From positions 2,238,557 to 2,302,556 of the forward strand of contig NZ_LT965953.1 in NCBI RefSeq assembly GCF_900240995.1: 64,000 nt of DNA. Reading direction: 5' to 3'. Positions 15,975 to 27,911 of this stretch are shown here, piece by piece. The notes beneath the pieces were generated by a model that saw only the letters and a program-made list of their open reading frames with translations, made no database searches and had not been told where the DNA came from. The stretch comes from Bacillus sp. Marseille-P3661. Its GTDB lineage: Bacteria > Bacillota > Bacilli > Bacillales > Bacillaceae_J. Positions within the stretch are counted from its first letter, which is position 1, and each line of letters opens with the position of its first letter. The position numbers and the translations under genes are program-made.

Positions 15975-18425
15975 CTACTCTTTCCCCTCGTCTATGGGTT
16001 CTGTATCCTTTGAGACTATCCATACTTCTTTAATACTTCCACTTTCATCAGCATCGATAATAAACGATCCATTACTGTAACGATCATTTAACCTTAAATT
16101 CTCAGGATCCACGCTTGTAATAATATCTTTTTCTGTTTTCAAAAATACTAGTTGATTTTTTTCGACAGCTTTTAAACTAGCAACAAAATGAGGATTCGAT
16201 TTTAATTCTCTTAACATAACTAATCCACGTTTAGCACGACTTGTTTTCTCAAATTCTTTTAGCGCCATCTTTTTGGCTGCCCCTCGATGAGTAAGGAGCA
16301 CTAGTTCAACCGAGGAGTCAGGTTTAAAGACAGCCCCACTAACAACGAAGTCACCATCCTTCAAATTAATAGCCTTAACTCCCGCTGCACGTTGTCCCAT
16401 AATACTTACTTCTTCCTCAGTAAACCACAGTCCATAGCCATTTCTAGTTGCTATGAAGATATCATGATCCCCATTTGAAATGAGAACATCTACAACCTCA
16501 TCATCGCCTTTTAAATTAACTGCAACGAGCGGTTTCGAATAACGTTGTGCTTGATATAATGATAGCTGTGATTTTTTTATCATTCCATTTTTTGTAAAGA
16601 ATAACAAGTATTCATCTTCTTTAAATTCTTTAACCGGTACTGCACGTACTAAATCCTCATTTTTATCAATTGGAACAATATTAGCAACGTGTTGCCCTAA
16701 GTCTTTCCAGCGGATATCTGGCATCTCATGGACCGGGATATAAAGGTAATTCCCTTTATTGGTAAATAACAATAGCTTATCGGTTGTATTGATTTCAAAT
16801 TGTCCAATTAAATAATCGTTTTCTTTTATACCGAAATCCTTCCCATTTGAGGCAGCATATGACCTTGGTGATGTTCTCTTAATGTATCCATCCTTTGTTA
16901 CAGTTACGATTACATCTTCTGATGGCACCATTACCTCTAGGTTAATTATTATTTCTTCAATTACATCTTCAATTTTCGTACGCCGTTCATCCGCATACGT
17001 TTTTTTAATGTGAAGCAGGTCTTTTTTTATGACATTAAATAATTTTATAGGACTATTTAAAATGCTTGTCAGCATATCTATTTTCTTTTGAAGTTCATCA
17101 GCTTCTTCTTGAAGCGCTGTAATGTCCGTGTTTGTTAAACGATATAACTGTAAATTTACGATTGCTTCTGCCTGGGGTTCTGTAAACTGATATTTAGCCA
17201 TCAAATTATTTTTTGCATCACGCTTGTCCTTTGATGCGCGAATCGTAGCGATTACTTCATCAAGAATCGAGATGGCTTTGATTAAGCCTTCCACAATATG
17301 TTGACGTTCTTTTGCTTTATCCAATTCATATTGTGAACGTCTCGTTACAACCTCTTTTTGATGACCAATATAAGCATCCAAAATTTGCGGTAAACTCATT
17401 TGTTTTGGTGTACGATTTGCAATTGCTACCATATTAAAATTATACGATACCTGCAAATCGGAATTTTTATAAAGGTAATTCAAGACACCCGTGGCATCTG
17501 CATCTTTCTTTAATTCAATTACAATTCTTAAGCCTGTACGATCCGTTTCATCTCGAACTTCTGAAATCCCATCCATACGGCGGTCAATCCTGAATTCATC
17601 AATTTTTTTTACAAGATTGGCTTTATTTACTTCAAACGGGATCTCATCAATCACAATTTGTTGTTTGCCACCTCGTAAATCCTCAATTGCTGCACGGCCT
17701 CGTATAACAATTCGACCTTTACCGGTTTCATAAGCTTTTTGAATACCATCTATCCCCTGGATAATACCACCAGTTGGGAAATCAGGACCTTTAATTACTT
17801 TCATTAAATCCTGTACAGTACAAGTAGGATTATCTATTCTCATAATAACGCCATCAATGACTTCACCTAAATGGTGAGGTGGAATTTCAGTTGCATATCC
17901 AGCCGAAATCCCTGTTGATCCATTGACTAACAGATTTGGAAACATCGCCGGTAAGACAGTTGGTTCATTAATCGTATCATCAAAGTTTGGCGTAAAATCG
18001 ACGGTATTTTTCTCAATATCACGTAAAAGTTCTGATGCAATCGCAGAAAGTCTCGCTTCTGTATAACGCATTGCCGCAGGCGGATCTCCATCAATACTAC
18101 CGTTATTCCCGTGCATTTGTATTAAAACATTGCGTACCTTCCAATCCTGACTCATCCGCACCATTGCTTCATAAACAGACGAGTCACCATGTGGATGGTA
18201 ATTACCAATTACATTACCAACTGTTTTAGCAGATTTTCTATAGGGCTTTTCATTAGTATTTCCTTCTTGATACATGGCATATAAAATCCGTCTTTGCACT
18301 GGCTTTAAACCATCACGGGCATCCGGTAACGCCCGATCTTGGATTATATATTTACTATAGCGACCAAAACGGTCACCTAGCACATCTTCAAGAGGTAATT
18401 CCATTACTTTATCAAATAAAGACAA
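15975..18425 (-). CDS. parC: DNA topoisomerase IV subunit A
   Basis: An 816-residue type IIA topoisomerase subunit that cuts and rejoins DNA to unlink chromosomes. The catalytic Tyr is in '[11 protein letters not shown]' (Tyr121). The quinolone region reads '[11 protein letters not shown]', with the Ser and Glu of the sensitive type (about Ser82, Glu86). The C-terminal half holds beta-pinwheel repeats such as '[15 protein letters not shown]'. The start is TTG with GAGGTGA upstream, 3 bases after the parE stop, so the two are coupled. Confidence 0.96.
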   Translation of the reverse strand: MSLFDKVMELPLEDVLGDRFGRYSKYIIQDRALPDARDGLKPVQRRILYAMYQEGNTNEKPYRKSAKTVGNVIGNYHPHGDSSVYEAMVRMSQDWKVRNVLIQMHGNNGSIDGDPPAAMRYTEARLSAIASELLRDIEKNTVDFTPNFDDTINEPTVLPAMFPNLLVNGSTGISAGYATEIPPHHLGEVIDGVIMRIDNPTCTVQDLMKVIKGPDFPTGGIIQGIDGIQKAYETGKGRIVIRGRAAIEDLRGGKQQIVIDEIPFEVNKANLVKKIDEFRIDRRMDGISEVRDETDRTGLRIVIELKKDADATGVLNYLYKNSDLQVSYNFNMVAIANRTPKQMSLPQILDAYIGHQKEVVTRRSQYELDKAKERQHIVEGLIKAISILDEVIATIRASKDKRDAKNNLMAKYQFTEPQAEAIVNLQLYRLTNTDITALQEEADELQKKIDMLTSILNSPIKLFNVIKKDLLHIKKTYADERRTKIEDVIEEIIINLEVMVPSEDVIVTVTKDGYIKRTSPRSYAASNGKDFGIKENDYLIGQFEINTTDKLLLFTNKGNYLYIPVHEMPDIRWKDLGQHVANIVPIDKNEDLVRAVPVKEFKEDEYLLFFTKNGMIKKSQLSLYQAQRYSKPLVAVNLKGDDEVVDVLISNGDHDIFIATRNGYGLWFTEEEVSIMGQRAAGVKAINLKDGDFVVSGAVFKPDSSVELVLLTHRGAAKKMALKEFEKTSRAKRGLVMLRELKSNPHFVASLKAVEKNQLVFLKTEKDIITSVDPENLRLNDRYSNGSFIIDADESGSIKEVWIVSKDTEPIDEGKE

Positions 18426-18428
18426 AAT

Positions 18429-20432
<2,004 letters not shown>

Positions 20433-20576
20433 CTATCTTACCATAAAGTGAAACTCTATCAGTAGGTGTTTTTATGAACCCTAAGACAGTTAGTTGAATT
20501 AACCGTTAAGTATCTAACGTTTATTGTAGCGATTGAAATAGATTTCGCAACTAGTTACTTTCGAGAGAAAAAGAAA

Positions 20577-20598
20577 AATCCCTGCATTAGCAGAGATT
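20577..20598 (-). terminator. Terminator of the CoA-binding protein gene
   Basis: Minus-strand AATCTCTGC TAAT GCAGGGATT stem followed by a T-rich run, upstream of parE. Confidence 0.7.
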
Positions 20599-20616
20599 AA
20601 TTCAAGATTTGTTTTT

Positions 20617-21030
20617 TTATTTTGTCATTGCATGCTCTACTTTTATACAACGATCCATGATAACAATAATATCATTTTCTTTTAAATACCGATATGCTTC
20701 TTCATTTACAACTCCAGATTGAGCCCAAAACACATCTGCGCCAATCTCAACTGCTTCCTTTGCAAGCGCTGGTAAATATTGTGATCGTCTAAACACATTT
20801 ACGATATCAACATGTCCTTCAATTTCTTTTAACGAAGATACTGCCTTTACACCTAAGGAACTCTTAATATTTGGATTTACTGGTATAATTTCATACCCTG
20901 CTTTTTGCATTGCTTCCGAAATCATATAAGAAGTTCGGTAGGGATTATCAGACAAACCAACAACTGCGATTCTTTTCTTTTCTTTTAATATTTTACCTAT
21001 TTCTTGCCGACTTGGATTTTCGATAACCAT
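20617..21030 (-). CDS. yneT: CoA-binding domain protein (YneT-like)
   Basis: A 137-residue single-domain protein. 'RIAVVGLSDNPYRTSYMIS' is the Gly-rich Rossmann CoA-binding motif, and 'EIGADVFWAQSGVVNEEAY' and 'DRCIKVEH' are also typical. The ATG at 21030 has GGAGTG upstream and is preferred over the GTG at 21039. B. subtilis YneT also lies by parE, parC and plsY. The biochemical role is not known. Confidence 0.85.
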   Translation of the reverse strand: MVIENPSRQEIGKILKEKKRIAVVGLSDNPYRTSYMISEAMQKAGYEIIPVNPNIKSSLGVKAVSSLKEIEGHVDIVNVFRRSQYLPALAKEAVEIGADVFWAQSGVVNEEAYRYLKENDIIVIMDRCIKVEHAMTK

Positions 21031-21100
21031 CCTGATCACTCCAAACCTTTATCTTACCTTTATTAAACAAAATCTTTCCTTTGAATGCAAAGAATAGGTC

Positions 21101-22870
21101 TTACTTTTCTTCTTTTTTGATTGGTTCTAATTGTTTTAAAGATTGATCTACTATACTCCACATACTTTCATTAGCAAAACTACGATTCCAACTAGCAATT
21201 CCGGCTAATTGATACTTATGAACAAGCTGTGCTCTTTTTTGAAGAGATTTTTCATTTTCAAGCCATATTTTATAGGTTGCTTGTTCTTTTTCGTCTGTAA
21301 ATTGGACAAAGTCTTGGCCAGATTTTTCATAGTATTGTGGCTGCAAATTCCGATCACTTATCCATTTATAAGTATCTTCCATACCATAAGCTTTTGATGA
21401 TACTTCAATATTACCGCCAGGAGTTTTTTGCTCTTTCCATATCCTAGTATAAGTAGGAATTCCAAGAATTAAGCGTTCATTTGGAACCACTTCTAATAAC
21501 TTAGCTAAATTTTTTTCAACCCACGGTAAACTAGAGACACTTCCTGCTACAGGTGATGTTGCCCAATGCTCGTCATAGGCCATTACCATTAAATAATCGA
21601 CGATCTTACCCAGCTTTTCACGATCATAAAACATCGACCAATTTTCACTGTTAGATATAAAGGTAATATCCATTGATACAGTTAAACCTGCTTGATGAAG
21701 ATAGGCTGTTAATTCTTCAACAAATTGTGTAAGTAAATCACGATCTTCAACATTCACATTTTCAAAATCAATATTTATTCCATCAAGTTTATACATTGCT
21801 GAATATTGCAGCAACTGTCGTATCATTTTTTTACGTGTTTGAAAATCCTTTAAAGTTTCATGTGTTTTTACTGGATCAAAATCATTTGAAAATACAGCCC
21901 ATACGTGGTATCCTTTGCTTTTTGCCCATTCAACATAATTGAGTGACGCAAGATTGCTAATATCACCTTCTGCATTTTTTATAGAAAACCAAGTAGGTGA
22001 TATCACATTTAGTCCTGGCATAACGGGAATTTTTGTAGGGTCTGGATTTTCTGAATAAACAGCTTCCCAAGTTAGGTTAATTGGCCAATTTAACGGAGGA
22101 GTTTGGACTTCGGGTTCTGATATTGTTGCACTTTTAATAGTTATCATTTTAGGGTCCTGGAGCTCTACCACTTCTTTTGATACATAACCAGCTATTCCAT
22201 TTTCTTTTCGAATGAAATAATAATTTTGGACGTCATTTTCAACCTCAATTTGTTCTCCCGCAATTAACTCATCTACATAAGCAGCATAACGGTTTGGCGT
22301 TACACGAATGCGAAGATCTTTATCATTATTTTTATACTCCTCTTTTACAATAGCCGGCAAAACAATATCTCCATGCTTTACAATCTTTATCGCTCCGGTT
22401 TCTTCCAAATATTGAACCTTAAAAGGATAAATGGAAGTCAATGGTCCAAATTCAAGGTACATGCTACCATCTACAGTTACTAAAGCAGGCATCTGAAGTT
22501 TCATCGGTGGCATATCATTTACAGTATACTGCAACTGCTCGTTTGGCAGCTGAATGACTTTGTTTTCTGTCGTTATTATCACAGAAGATGATTGTTCATC
22601 AAATATAAGACTGTCATCCATATTTTCTTTAATAAACGTCAATGGTAAATAAACTGTGTCATTCTTTATAACAGCCTCTTCCTTATATATTGAACCTTGA
22701 AAAATGATCGGGTTTTTAATATCAAAAAAAGTTGCTTTCTTATTACTTTGCAAATACAAAAATAACAGGGTGGCACTTATAACTACAACCATTATGGAAA
22801 GCAACATGCCAATTACAATCGGTGTCTTTCTTTTAAACAGACGCTTTTGCTGAGTTACAATATTCGACAT
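21101..22870 (-). CDS. Membrane-anchored GH18-type glycosyl hydrolase with stalk and SH3 domains
   Basis: A 589-residue protein. One N-terminal membrane segment (about 18-41, 'IVIGMLLSIMVVVISATLLF') anchors it with the rest outside. A copper-amine-oxidase-N-like domain follows (to about 165), then an SH3b-like domain ('RVTPNRYAAYVDELIAGEQI'), then the GH18 barrel from about residue 265. The catalytic motif is 'LDGINIDFENV' (DxxDxDxE), and 'DYLMVMAYDEHW' is another GH18 signature. It should cut cell-wall or chitin-like glycans. The start is set by GGGGGAGGAG. It is divergent from plsY. Confidence 0.87.
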   Translation of the reverse strand: MSNIVTQQKRLFKRKTPIVIGMLLSIMVVVISATLLFLYLQSNKKATFFDIKNPIIFQGSIYKEEAVIKNDTVYLPLTFIKENMDDSLIFDEQSSSVIITTENKVIQLPNEQLQYTVNDMPPMKLQMPALVTVDGSMYLEFGPLTSIYPFKVQYLEETGAIKIVKHGDIVLPAIVKEEYKNNDKDLRIRVTPNRYAAYVDELIAGEQIEVENDVQNYYFIRKENGIAGYVSKEVVELQDPKMITIKSATISEPEVQTPPLNWPINLTWEAVYSENPDPTKIPVMPGLNVISPTWFSIKNAEGDISNLASLNYVEWAKSKGYHVWAVFSNDFDPVKTHETLKDFQTRKKMIRQLLQYSAMYKLDGINIDFENVNVEDRDLLTQFVEELTAYLHQAGLTVSMDITFISNSENWSMFYDREKLGKIVDYLMVMAYDEHWATSPVAGSVSSLPWVEKNLAKLLEVVPNERLILGIPTYTRIWKEQKTPGGNIEVSSKAYGMEDTYKWISDRNLQPQYYEKSGQDFVQFTDEKEQATYKIWLENEKSLQKRAQLVHKYQLAGIASWNRSFANESMWSIVDQSLKQLEPIKKEEK

Positions 22871-23116
22871 TTTTTCTCCTCCCCCTATCATCCTACGAAA
22901 TTAACAGTAAAAAGAAAACCTTTTTCATAGATTAATTGAGTAAGAGAAAACATTGGCAAAAATGGATACTAAAGAAGAAATTAAATACGCATATTAAAAA
23001 CTGTCGTAATAATTTTATTTATCTCGATTTATTACAGATAATAAAAACACGATACTTAATGCCTTTTAATAAAACTCATGCTAAAATAAAATAAGTTTAA
23101 AAGAAGGAGTTCGATC

Positions 23117-23698
23117 ATGACAGTTTTTTTCATTTTAATATTATCTTATTTATTAGGTTCAATTCCTTTTGCACTCATCGTAGGAAAAATCGGTTACAAC
23201 ATCGATATTCGTGAACATGGAAGTGGAAATTTAGGTGGAACGAACACTTTTCGTGTATTGGGAATTAAAGCAGGTTTAATTGTTACAATTGCCGATATTC
23301 TCAAGGGTACTTTAGCGGCAAGCTTACCTATTCTTTTTGAAGTTGATTTTCATCCGTTAATAGTTGGTATAGCGGCTGTAGTCGGTCATACATATCCAAT
23401 ATTTGCAAAATTTAAAGGTGGGAAAGCTGTTGCAACATCGGCAGGTGTTTTTTTATTTTATAGCCCGTCATTATTCTTATTATTACTAGTAGCATTCTTT
23501 ATTACCTTATATCTTTCAAAATATGTTTCGCTTTCCTCTATGGTAGCAGGGGTACTGGGTGTCATATATTGTGTAGTTATTGGCGATATTTTGTTAATTA
23601 TCGTTATGTCTATTCTTGCGCTTTTCGTTATCTACCGCCACCGTGCCAATATAAAACGAATTCTTAACAAAACAGAACCCAAAATAAAATGGATGTAA
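23117..23698 (+). CDS. plsY: Acyl-phosphate:glycerol-3-phosphate acyltransferase
   Basis: A 193-residue membrane enzyme that moves the acyl group from acyl-phosphate to glycerol 3-phosphate, the first step of phospholipid synthesis. '[14 protein letters not shown]', '[18 protein letters not shown]' and 'YRHRANIKR' are the three conserved PlsY motifs, and five membrane segments can be seen. It is next to parE/parC in many Bacillaceae. AAGAAGGAG precedes the start. Confidence 0.95.
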   Translation: MTVFFILILSYLLGSIPFALIVGKIGYNIDIREHGSGNLGGTNTFRVLGIKAGLIVTIADILKGTLAASLPILFEVDFHPLIVGIAAVVGHTYPIFAKFKGGKAVATSAGVFLFYSPSLFLLLLVAFFITLYLSKYVSLSSMVAGVLGVIYCVVIGDILLIIVMSILALFVIYRHRANIKRILNKTEPKIKWM

Positions 23699-23725
23699 TA
23701 TAAAGTTTTTAAAATGTTTCAAAAC

Positions 23726-23756
23726 AAAACGACGCACATTTCTCGTGCGTCGTTTT
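23726..23756 (+). terminator. Terminator of plsY
   Basis: AAAACGACGCAC / GTGCGTCGTTTT twelve-base-pair stem with a 7-base loop. Confidence 0.85.
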
Positions 23757-23852
23757 CATTTTAAGCTAAGTTTTATGATTGAAAACATTTTTAGTACTAT
23801 TTACACAGTAGAAAAGTATACTAAGAATATACTAATTTACAAAGGTGATTTT

Positions 23853-24566
23853 ATGACTGATACTCCAGATTCGGAAAATCCACTTTATGATCGTTCAATA
23901 AAATGTTTATTATGTGAGTTTACATTTAAAACAAAAAAGGTTCGTTCAAAATTCAAACGAGCAGGCGAATTGGATACTGATTTTTTTACTGATTATCTCC
24001 AAGAAGATGCCAATCCTTTACTATATTATATTAATGTATGTCCATCCTGTGGTTATGCTTTTTCCGATGAAGCAAGTACGTACTTTCTTCCGGGCGTGAA
24101 AGAAAAGTTATTTGATAATATTACACGTCGATGGAGGGGTCAAAGCCATTATGGTGACGTGCGTTCTAATAAAACAGCCATAGATTCTTATAAACTAGCT
24201 ATTCTATCGGGCTCTTTAAAAAATGAAAAGCCACTTGCGATGGCAGGGATCCTCTTAAGATTATCATGGATTTACCGAATAGAGCAAAACTTAGACCAAG
24301 AAAAAAGATTTCTCCGCCATGCTGTCGAAGCATTTGAAAAAAGCTATTATGAAGGTGACCTCAAGAATTCCAAACTGTCCACGATTCGACTGCTTTATTT
24401 AATGGGAGAGCTTTACCGCAAATTAGATAATCCTAACAAGGCTATTGTATATTTCTCTAAAGTGATTTCCTTAAAAAATCAAACCAAAGAAAAAAAGTTT
24501 GTAGAAATGGCACATGATCGATGGTTCCAAATTCGCGAAGAACAAAACCGGTCAACAAAAGATTGA
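23853..24566 (+). CDS. DUF2225 protein (zinc ribbon plus TPR-like helices)
   Basis: A 237-residue soluble protein. Two Cys pairs, 'KCLLCEF' and 'VCPSCGYAF', form a probable zinc-binding unit in the first 75 residues. The rest is helical with TPR-like repeats ('KNSKLSTIRLLYLMGELYRK', 'NPNKAIVYFSKVI'). This layout matches DUF2225, whose function is unknown. The ATG at 23853 with AAAGGTGA upstream is chosen; a longer frame starting at 23745 overlaps the plsY terminator. Confidence 0.82.
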   Translation: MTDTPDSENPLYDRSIKCLLCEFTFKTKKVRSKFKRAGELDTDFFTDYLQEDANPLLYYINVCPSCGYAFSDEASTYFLPGVKEKLFDNITRRWRGQSHYGDVRSNKTAIDSYKLAILSGSLKNEKPLAMAGILLRLSWIYRIEQNLDQEKRFLRHAVEAFEKSYYEGDLKNSKLSTIRLLYLMGELYRKLDNPNKAIVYFSKVISLKNQTKEKKFVEMAHDRWFQIREEQNRSTKD

Positions 24567-24573
24567 ATAACAA

Positions 24574-25215
24574 TTAACAATTTAAACTGTCTTTAATACA
24601 ATTTATAACAGGCAGATATTGTTGCCTTGCCCAACTATTATATGATGGGTGGGGAACACCTTCGATCACTGTCCAGTTTGTATCCAAGTCTAATTCCATT
24701 ACTAATTTTAAAAATTTCTGAGCGAAACGACCGCAAGGTATTAAAGTCAGATTTGGTCCAGACAGTTCAGTGAGCCTTCTCGCAAATTGTTCTACAAGTA
24801 ACTTTTGTAATTCATTTAAGTTTTGATCTTTATAATACATTCTCTCGTTTGAAATACGTATTTTTTCCATATAGTCAAAGAAACTCTGGTGTTCCTCACA
24901 TACTACCTGCGAATATGCACTACGCTGCATAGGTATTTGACAAACGTTCATTAACCCTATTTTGCAAAGAATTTCTTGAACATCATTCTTTTCCTTTAAC
25001 CCTTTTAACTGCAATCCTAGAGGTTTGGTTGCCTGAGTTCCAAAAATACATTTGGACATTGTTAATCCTGAGGGCCCTGCAACTGGAACACCATGTTTTA
25101 ATTCCTGAACATGTGGAGATTCTAGAATAAAGATTACCTCACTACTTCCTAGATTAATGTCATTAACTTTATAATTTTCTTGTAAATTTATTAGTACTTC
25201 CTCATACGCTACCAT
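24574..25215 (-). CDS. Possible uracil-DNA-glycosylase-fold protein
   Basis: A 213-residue soluble protein with GGAGT upstream of the start. 'EVIFILESPHVQELKHGVPV' followed by 'AGPSG' near the N-terminus, and 'GVPHPSYNSW' near the C-terminus, look like the paired motifs of the UDG superfamily (active-site loop and the HPS Leu-loop region). I am not certain. It has six or more cysteines but no clear Fe-S pattern. It converges on the DUF2225 gene with only 7 bases between. Confidence 0.45.
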   Translation of the reverse strand: MVAYEEVLINLQENYKVNDINLGSSEVIFILESPHVQELKHGVPVAGPSGLTMSKCIFGTQATKPLGLQLKGLKEKNDVQEILCKIGLMNVCQIPMQRSAYSQVVCEEHQSFFDYMEKIRISNERMYYKDQNLNELQKLLVEQFARRLTELSGPNLTLIPCGRFAQKFLKLVMELDLDTNWTVIEGVPHPSYNSWARQQYLPVINCIKDSLNC

Positions 25216-25612
25216 ATAGATACTCCTTTTAGTTTCGTGGTATCTGTTAAATCATATTTCCGTTTATTGTATTGCATATAATACCATATCGCGAGATTTT
25301 TTAGTGTGCACTTATAAATATTTGTGATGAACGTGCTTTACTATAAAACACCATTTGGTTGAAGAAATGATTCGGCACTTCCCCCTTCATAAAAGCCTGT
25401 CCTAATGCTAGCTAAACTATAGAAATAATGATTCACCCTCATTTCCTTATTCTTCTATTAACCTATCAATTTCATTTCAAGAGAAAAATGTTATACTATA
25501 CATATCTATTAGATTTAGCATACATAATTTGCATAATCCATTGAAGAATCACTTCATACTTAATGCTAATATGATAGTTTTATTCATCATCTATTAGAAA
25601 GGAAGAAATTAT
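25216..25612. other. Intergenic region, nothing recognised
   Basis: 397 bases of A/T-rich sequence between two unrelated genes. It should hold divergent promoters. I see no RNA gene, repeat or conserved motif. Confidence 0.5.
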
Positions 25613-26086
25613 ATGAATCTAATTCACAAGTATATGTTTACTGTCCTTGCGTTTATCTTAGTCGGCTCTCTAGTAACAACCCATGCCTTAGCATCCGATA
25701 AAATCATAGTTTTTTCGAATGGCAGTGAATTAGCATTTGATGTTGACCCTCGGATAGAGGATAGCAGAACACTTGTCCCGTTACGAAAGATTTTCGAGTC
25801 ACTAGGTGCAGCTGTGTCTTATGATAGTCAAACGCAAACCGTGTATGCTACAAAAGATGGCACATCAATAACATTAGTCATCGGCTCAAATCAACCTATA
25901 ATAAATGGGCAACAACTTAAAATTGATGTTCCAGCTAAAATAATTGATGGACGAACTCTCGTACCTTTAAGATTTGTTAGTGAGTCATTAGGTGCTAAAG
26001 TGAATTGGGATTCAAAGTCTAGAATTATTACTATTCATACTGAATCCGAAACAGATATTCAGCCAAGTGTAATTAATATCTATTAA
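25613..26086 (+). CDS. Secreted protein with copper-amine-oxidase N-terminal-like domain
   Basis: A 157-residue protein. A signal peptide ('YMFTVLAFILVGSLVTTHAL') ends near residue 27 at ALA-S. The rest is one copper-amine-oxidase-N-like domain with two similar halves: 'DSRTLVPLRKIFESLGAAVS' and 'DGRTLVPLRFVSESLGAKVN'. Such domains occur on secreted or wall-bound proteins in Firmicutes, often as adhesion or stalk modules. No enzyme domain is attached. AGAAAGGAAG precedes the start. Confidence 0.85.
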   Translation: MNLIHKYMFTVLAFILVGSLVTTHALASDKIIVFSNGSELAFDVDPRIEDSRTLVPLRKIFESLGAAVSYDSQTQTVYATKDGTSITLVIGSNQPIINGQQLKIDVPAKIIDGRTLVPLRFVSESLGAKVNWDSKSRIITIHTESETDIQPSVINIY

Positions 26087-26107
26087 TATTAACAAAAAGG
26101 TATATGG

Positions 26108-26134
26108 AAGGGCGAAACATTACGTTTCGTCCTT
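26108..26134 (+). terminator. Terminator of the secreted protein gene
   Basis: AAGGGCGAAAC / GTTTCGTCCTT stem followed by TTTT. Confidence 0.8.
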
Positions 26135-26265
26135 TTTTGTGATATCCCCCAAGCAGCAATTTACTGAATTTGGTATTTTAATTATTTGTGCGGGCACAAT
26201 AAATATAATTTTCGTATGAAGTATTCTCAACCAATTAAGAATCAAAAAAATATTAAGGAGAGGTT

Positions 26266-27761
26266 ATGAACATTTGTAATTCTAGGATATTTGCTATTGT
26301 ATTTTATATATTAGGATTCTTTCAATTTCAATCACATGTTAATGGACAAAATACTTCTTCTTACAAAACCTACTATAATTCGAATAATGGATATGAATTA
26401 TCTTATCCGGAACATATGAGTGTTGATGAAAGCCTAAAAGCAATACGATCACTTCTGTATGACAAGGATACACATATCGAAATTTATTATGATAATTTTT
26501 ATAATACAGTACATGATGCTAACAAGTATATAAACTATAGCAATCAATTTATTAAAAACCACCAAGATCATACCATGACATATAAAAATAATGAATTGAT
26601 TTCAGGTAAAAAAGTACATGTACTCAAATGGCATCGAAAAAAGTTAAAAAATGTAAACAATGATAAAAATTATTATGTTTCTGCCGAAATTGTCAAAAAC
26701 AAACATGAAGTTTTTACCATTCTTATAAAATCATCAAAGCCAATTGTAAATGACATAAAAATAATAAATAGTTTCAAAATTACTAAACCAAATGAGATTA
26801 CAACCGCCCCTACTAGTTATATAAAAAAAGTTGATAAAAAATTCAATCAAGAAACTGCAGCTATTATGAAGAATATTTTTCAAGGTCCAGTCCACTAACT
26901 TGGGGAATCTTTGAACCTTCTGCCCCTGATAATTTAAAGCCGTTACAAAAAATCGAAAAAGAGCTTTCCTTTCCATTTCACTTTATTATTCGCTATCAAA
27001 GTTTAGATGAATTCGTGTTTCCTAAAGAGCAAATGAACAAAGCCTTTAAAGAAAACAAAATTGTAGAGCTTACATTGCAAACATATTTTTATAAGCAAGA
27101 TAATGAAGGCGTTCTTTATAAAATCTTAGACGGTCAATTCGATAAGGAGCTTACGCAATACGCAAGAGATATTAAAAAATTCGGCCACCCAATCCTTTTT
27201 CGATTAAATAATGAAATGAATGGAGATTGGTGTGCTTATTCTAGTTATCACCATTCAAAAGATACAGAAATATACAAGGAAGTATGGAAGCATTTCTATA
27301 AAATATTTGATCAAAACGGCGTAAATAATGTTTTATGGGTTTGGAATCCAAACCATGAATCAAAACCAGGTTTTGCATGGAACCATTCTCTTATGTATTA
27401 TCCAGGTGATCAATATGTTGATATCGTCGGTTTGACTGCATATAATACCGGAACGTACTATAAAGGTGAGACATGGAACAATTTTTATGAACTTTATAAA
27501 CCATTATATAAAGAGTATACTCAGCTATCTGAAAAGCCATTAATGATCACGGAATTTGGTTCTAGCTCATATGGCGGTGACAAAATACAGTGGATTCAAA
27601 ATATGTTTGCAAATATTCATAAATTCCCTGAAATAAAGGTAGCAATTTGGTGGAGTGGAACTGACTGGGACACAAATAAAAATCCAGCAAGAATCTATCG
27701 CCTAGATGAGTCCAAAGAAATGTTAAATGTGTTTAAGTTACATCTTAAAAATTACAAATAA
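26266..27761 (+). pseudogene. Secreted GH26-type glycosidase gene broken by a frameshift
   Basis: Two open frames belong to one gene. The first (26266-26898) has a signal peptide and a domain of about 180 residues, ending 'NIFQGPVH' and TAA. The second (open from about 26892, first ATG-like start 27015) reads 'LTWGIFEPSAPDNLKPLQ' directly, then a GH26-like barrel with 'LFRLNNEMNGDW' (acid/base Glu) and 'KPLMITEFGSSSYGG' (nucleophile Glu). The frames differ by one base near 26892-26900; one extra T would give 'GPVHLTWGIFEP'. AAGGAGAGG precedes the first start. GH26 enzymes usually cut beta-mannans. It is either a recent mutation or a sequencing error in a run-free site. Confidence 0.75.
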
Positions 27762-27911
27762 GTTGCAAATAAAAATTAGCGTCCTTTTATGTAGTTTTCG
27801 GACAAACCTATTGTTTTAAATCTCATTTTGATAAGATTCTTTCATCAATATTTAATTAATGTTATCATTTGATAGTATGAATGCGAAATTTTATAAAAAT
27901 GAGGTACATTT

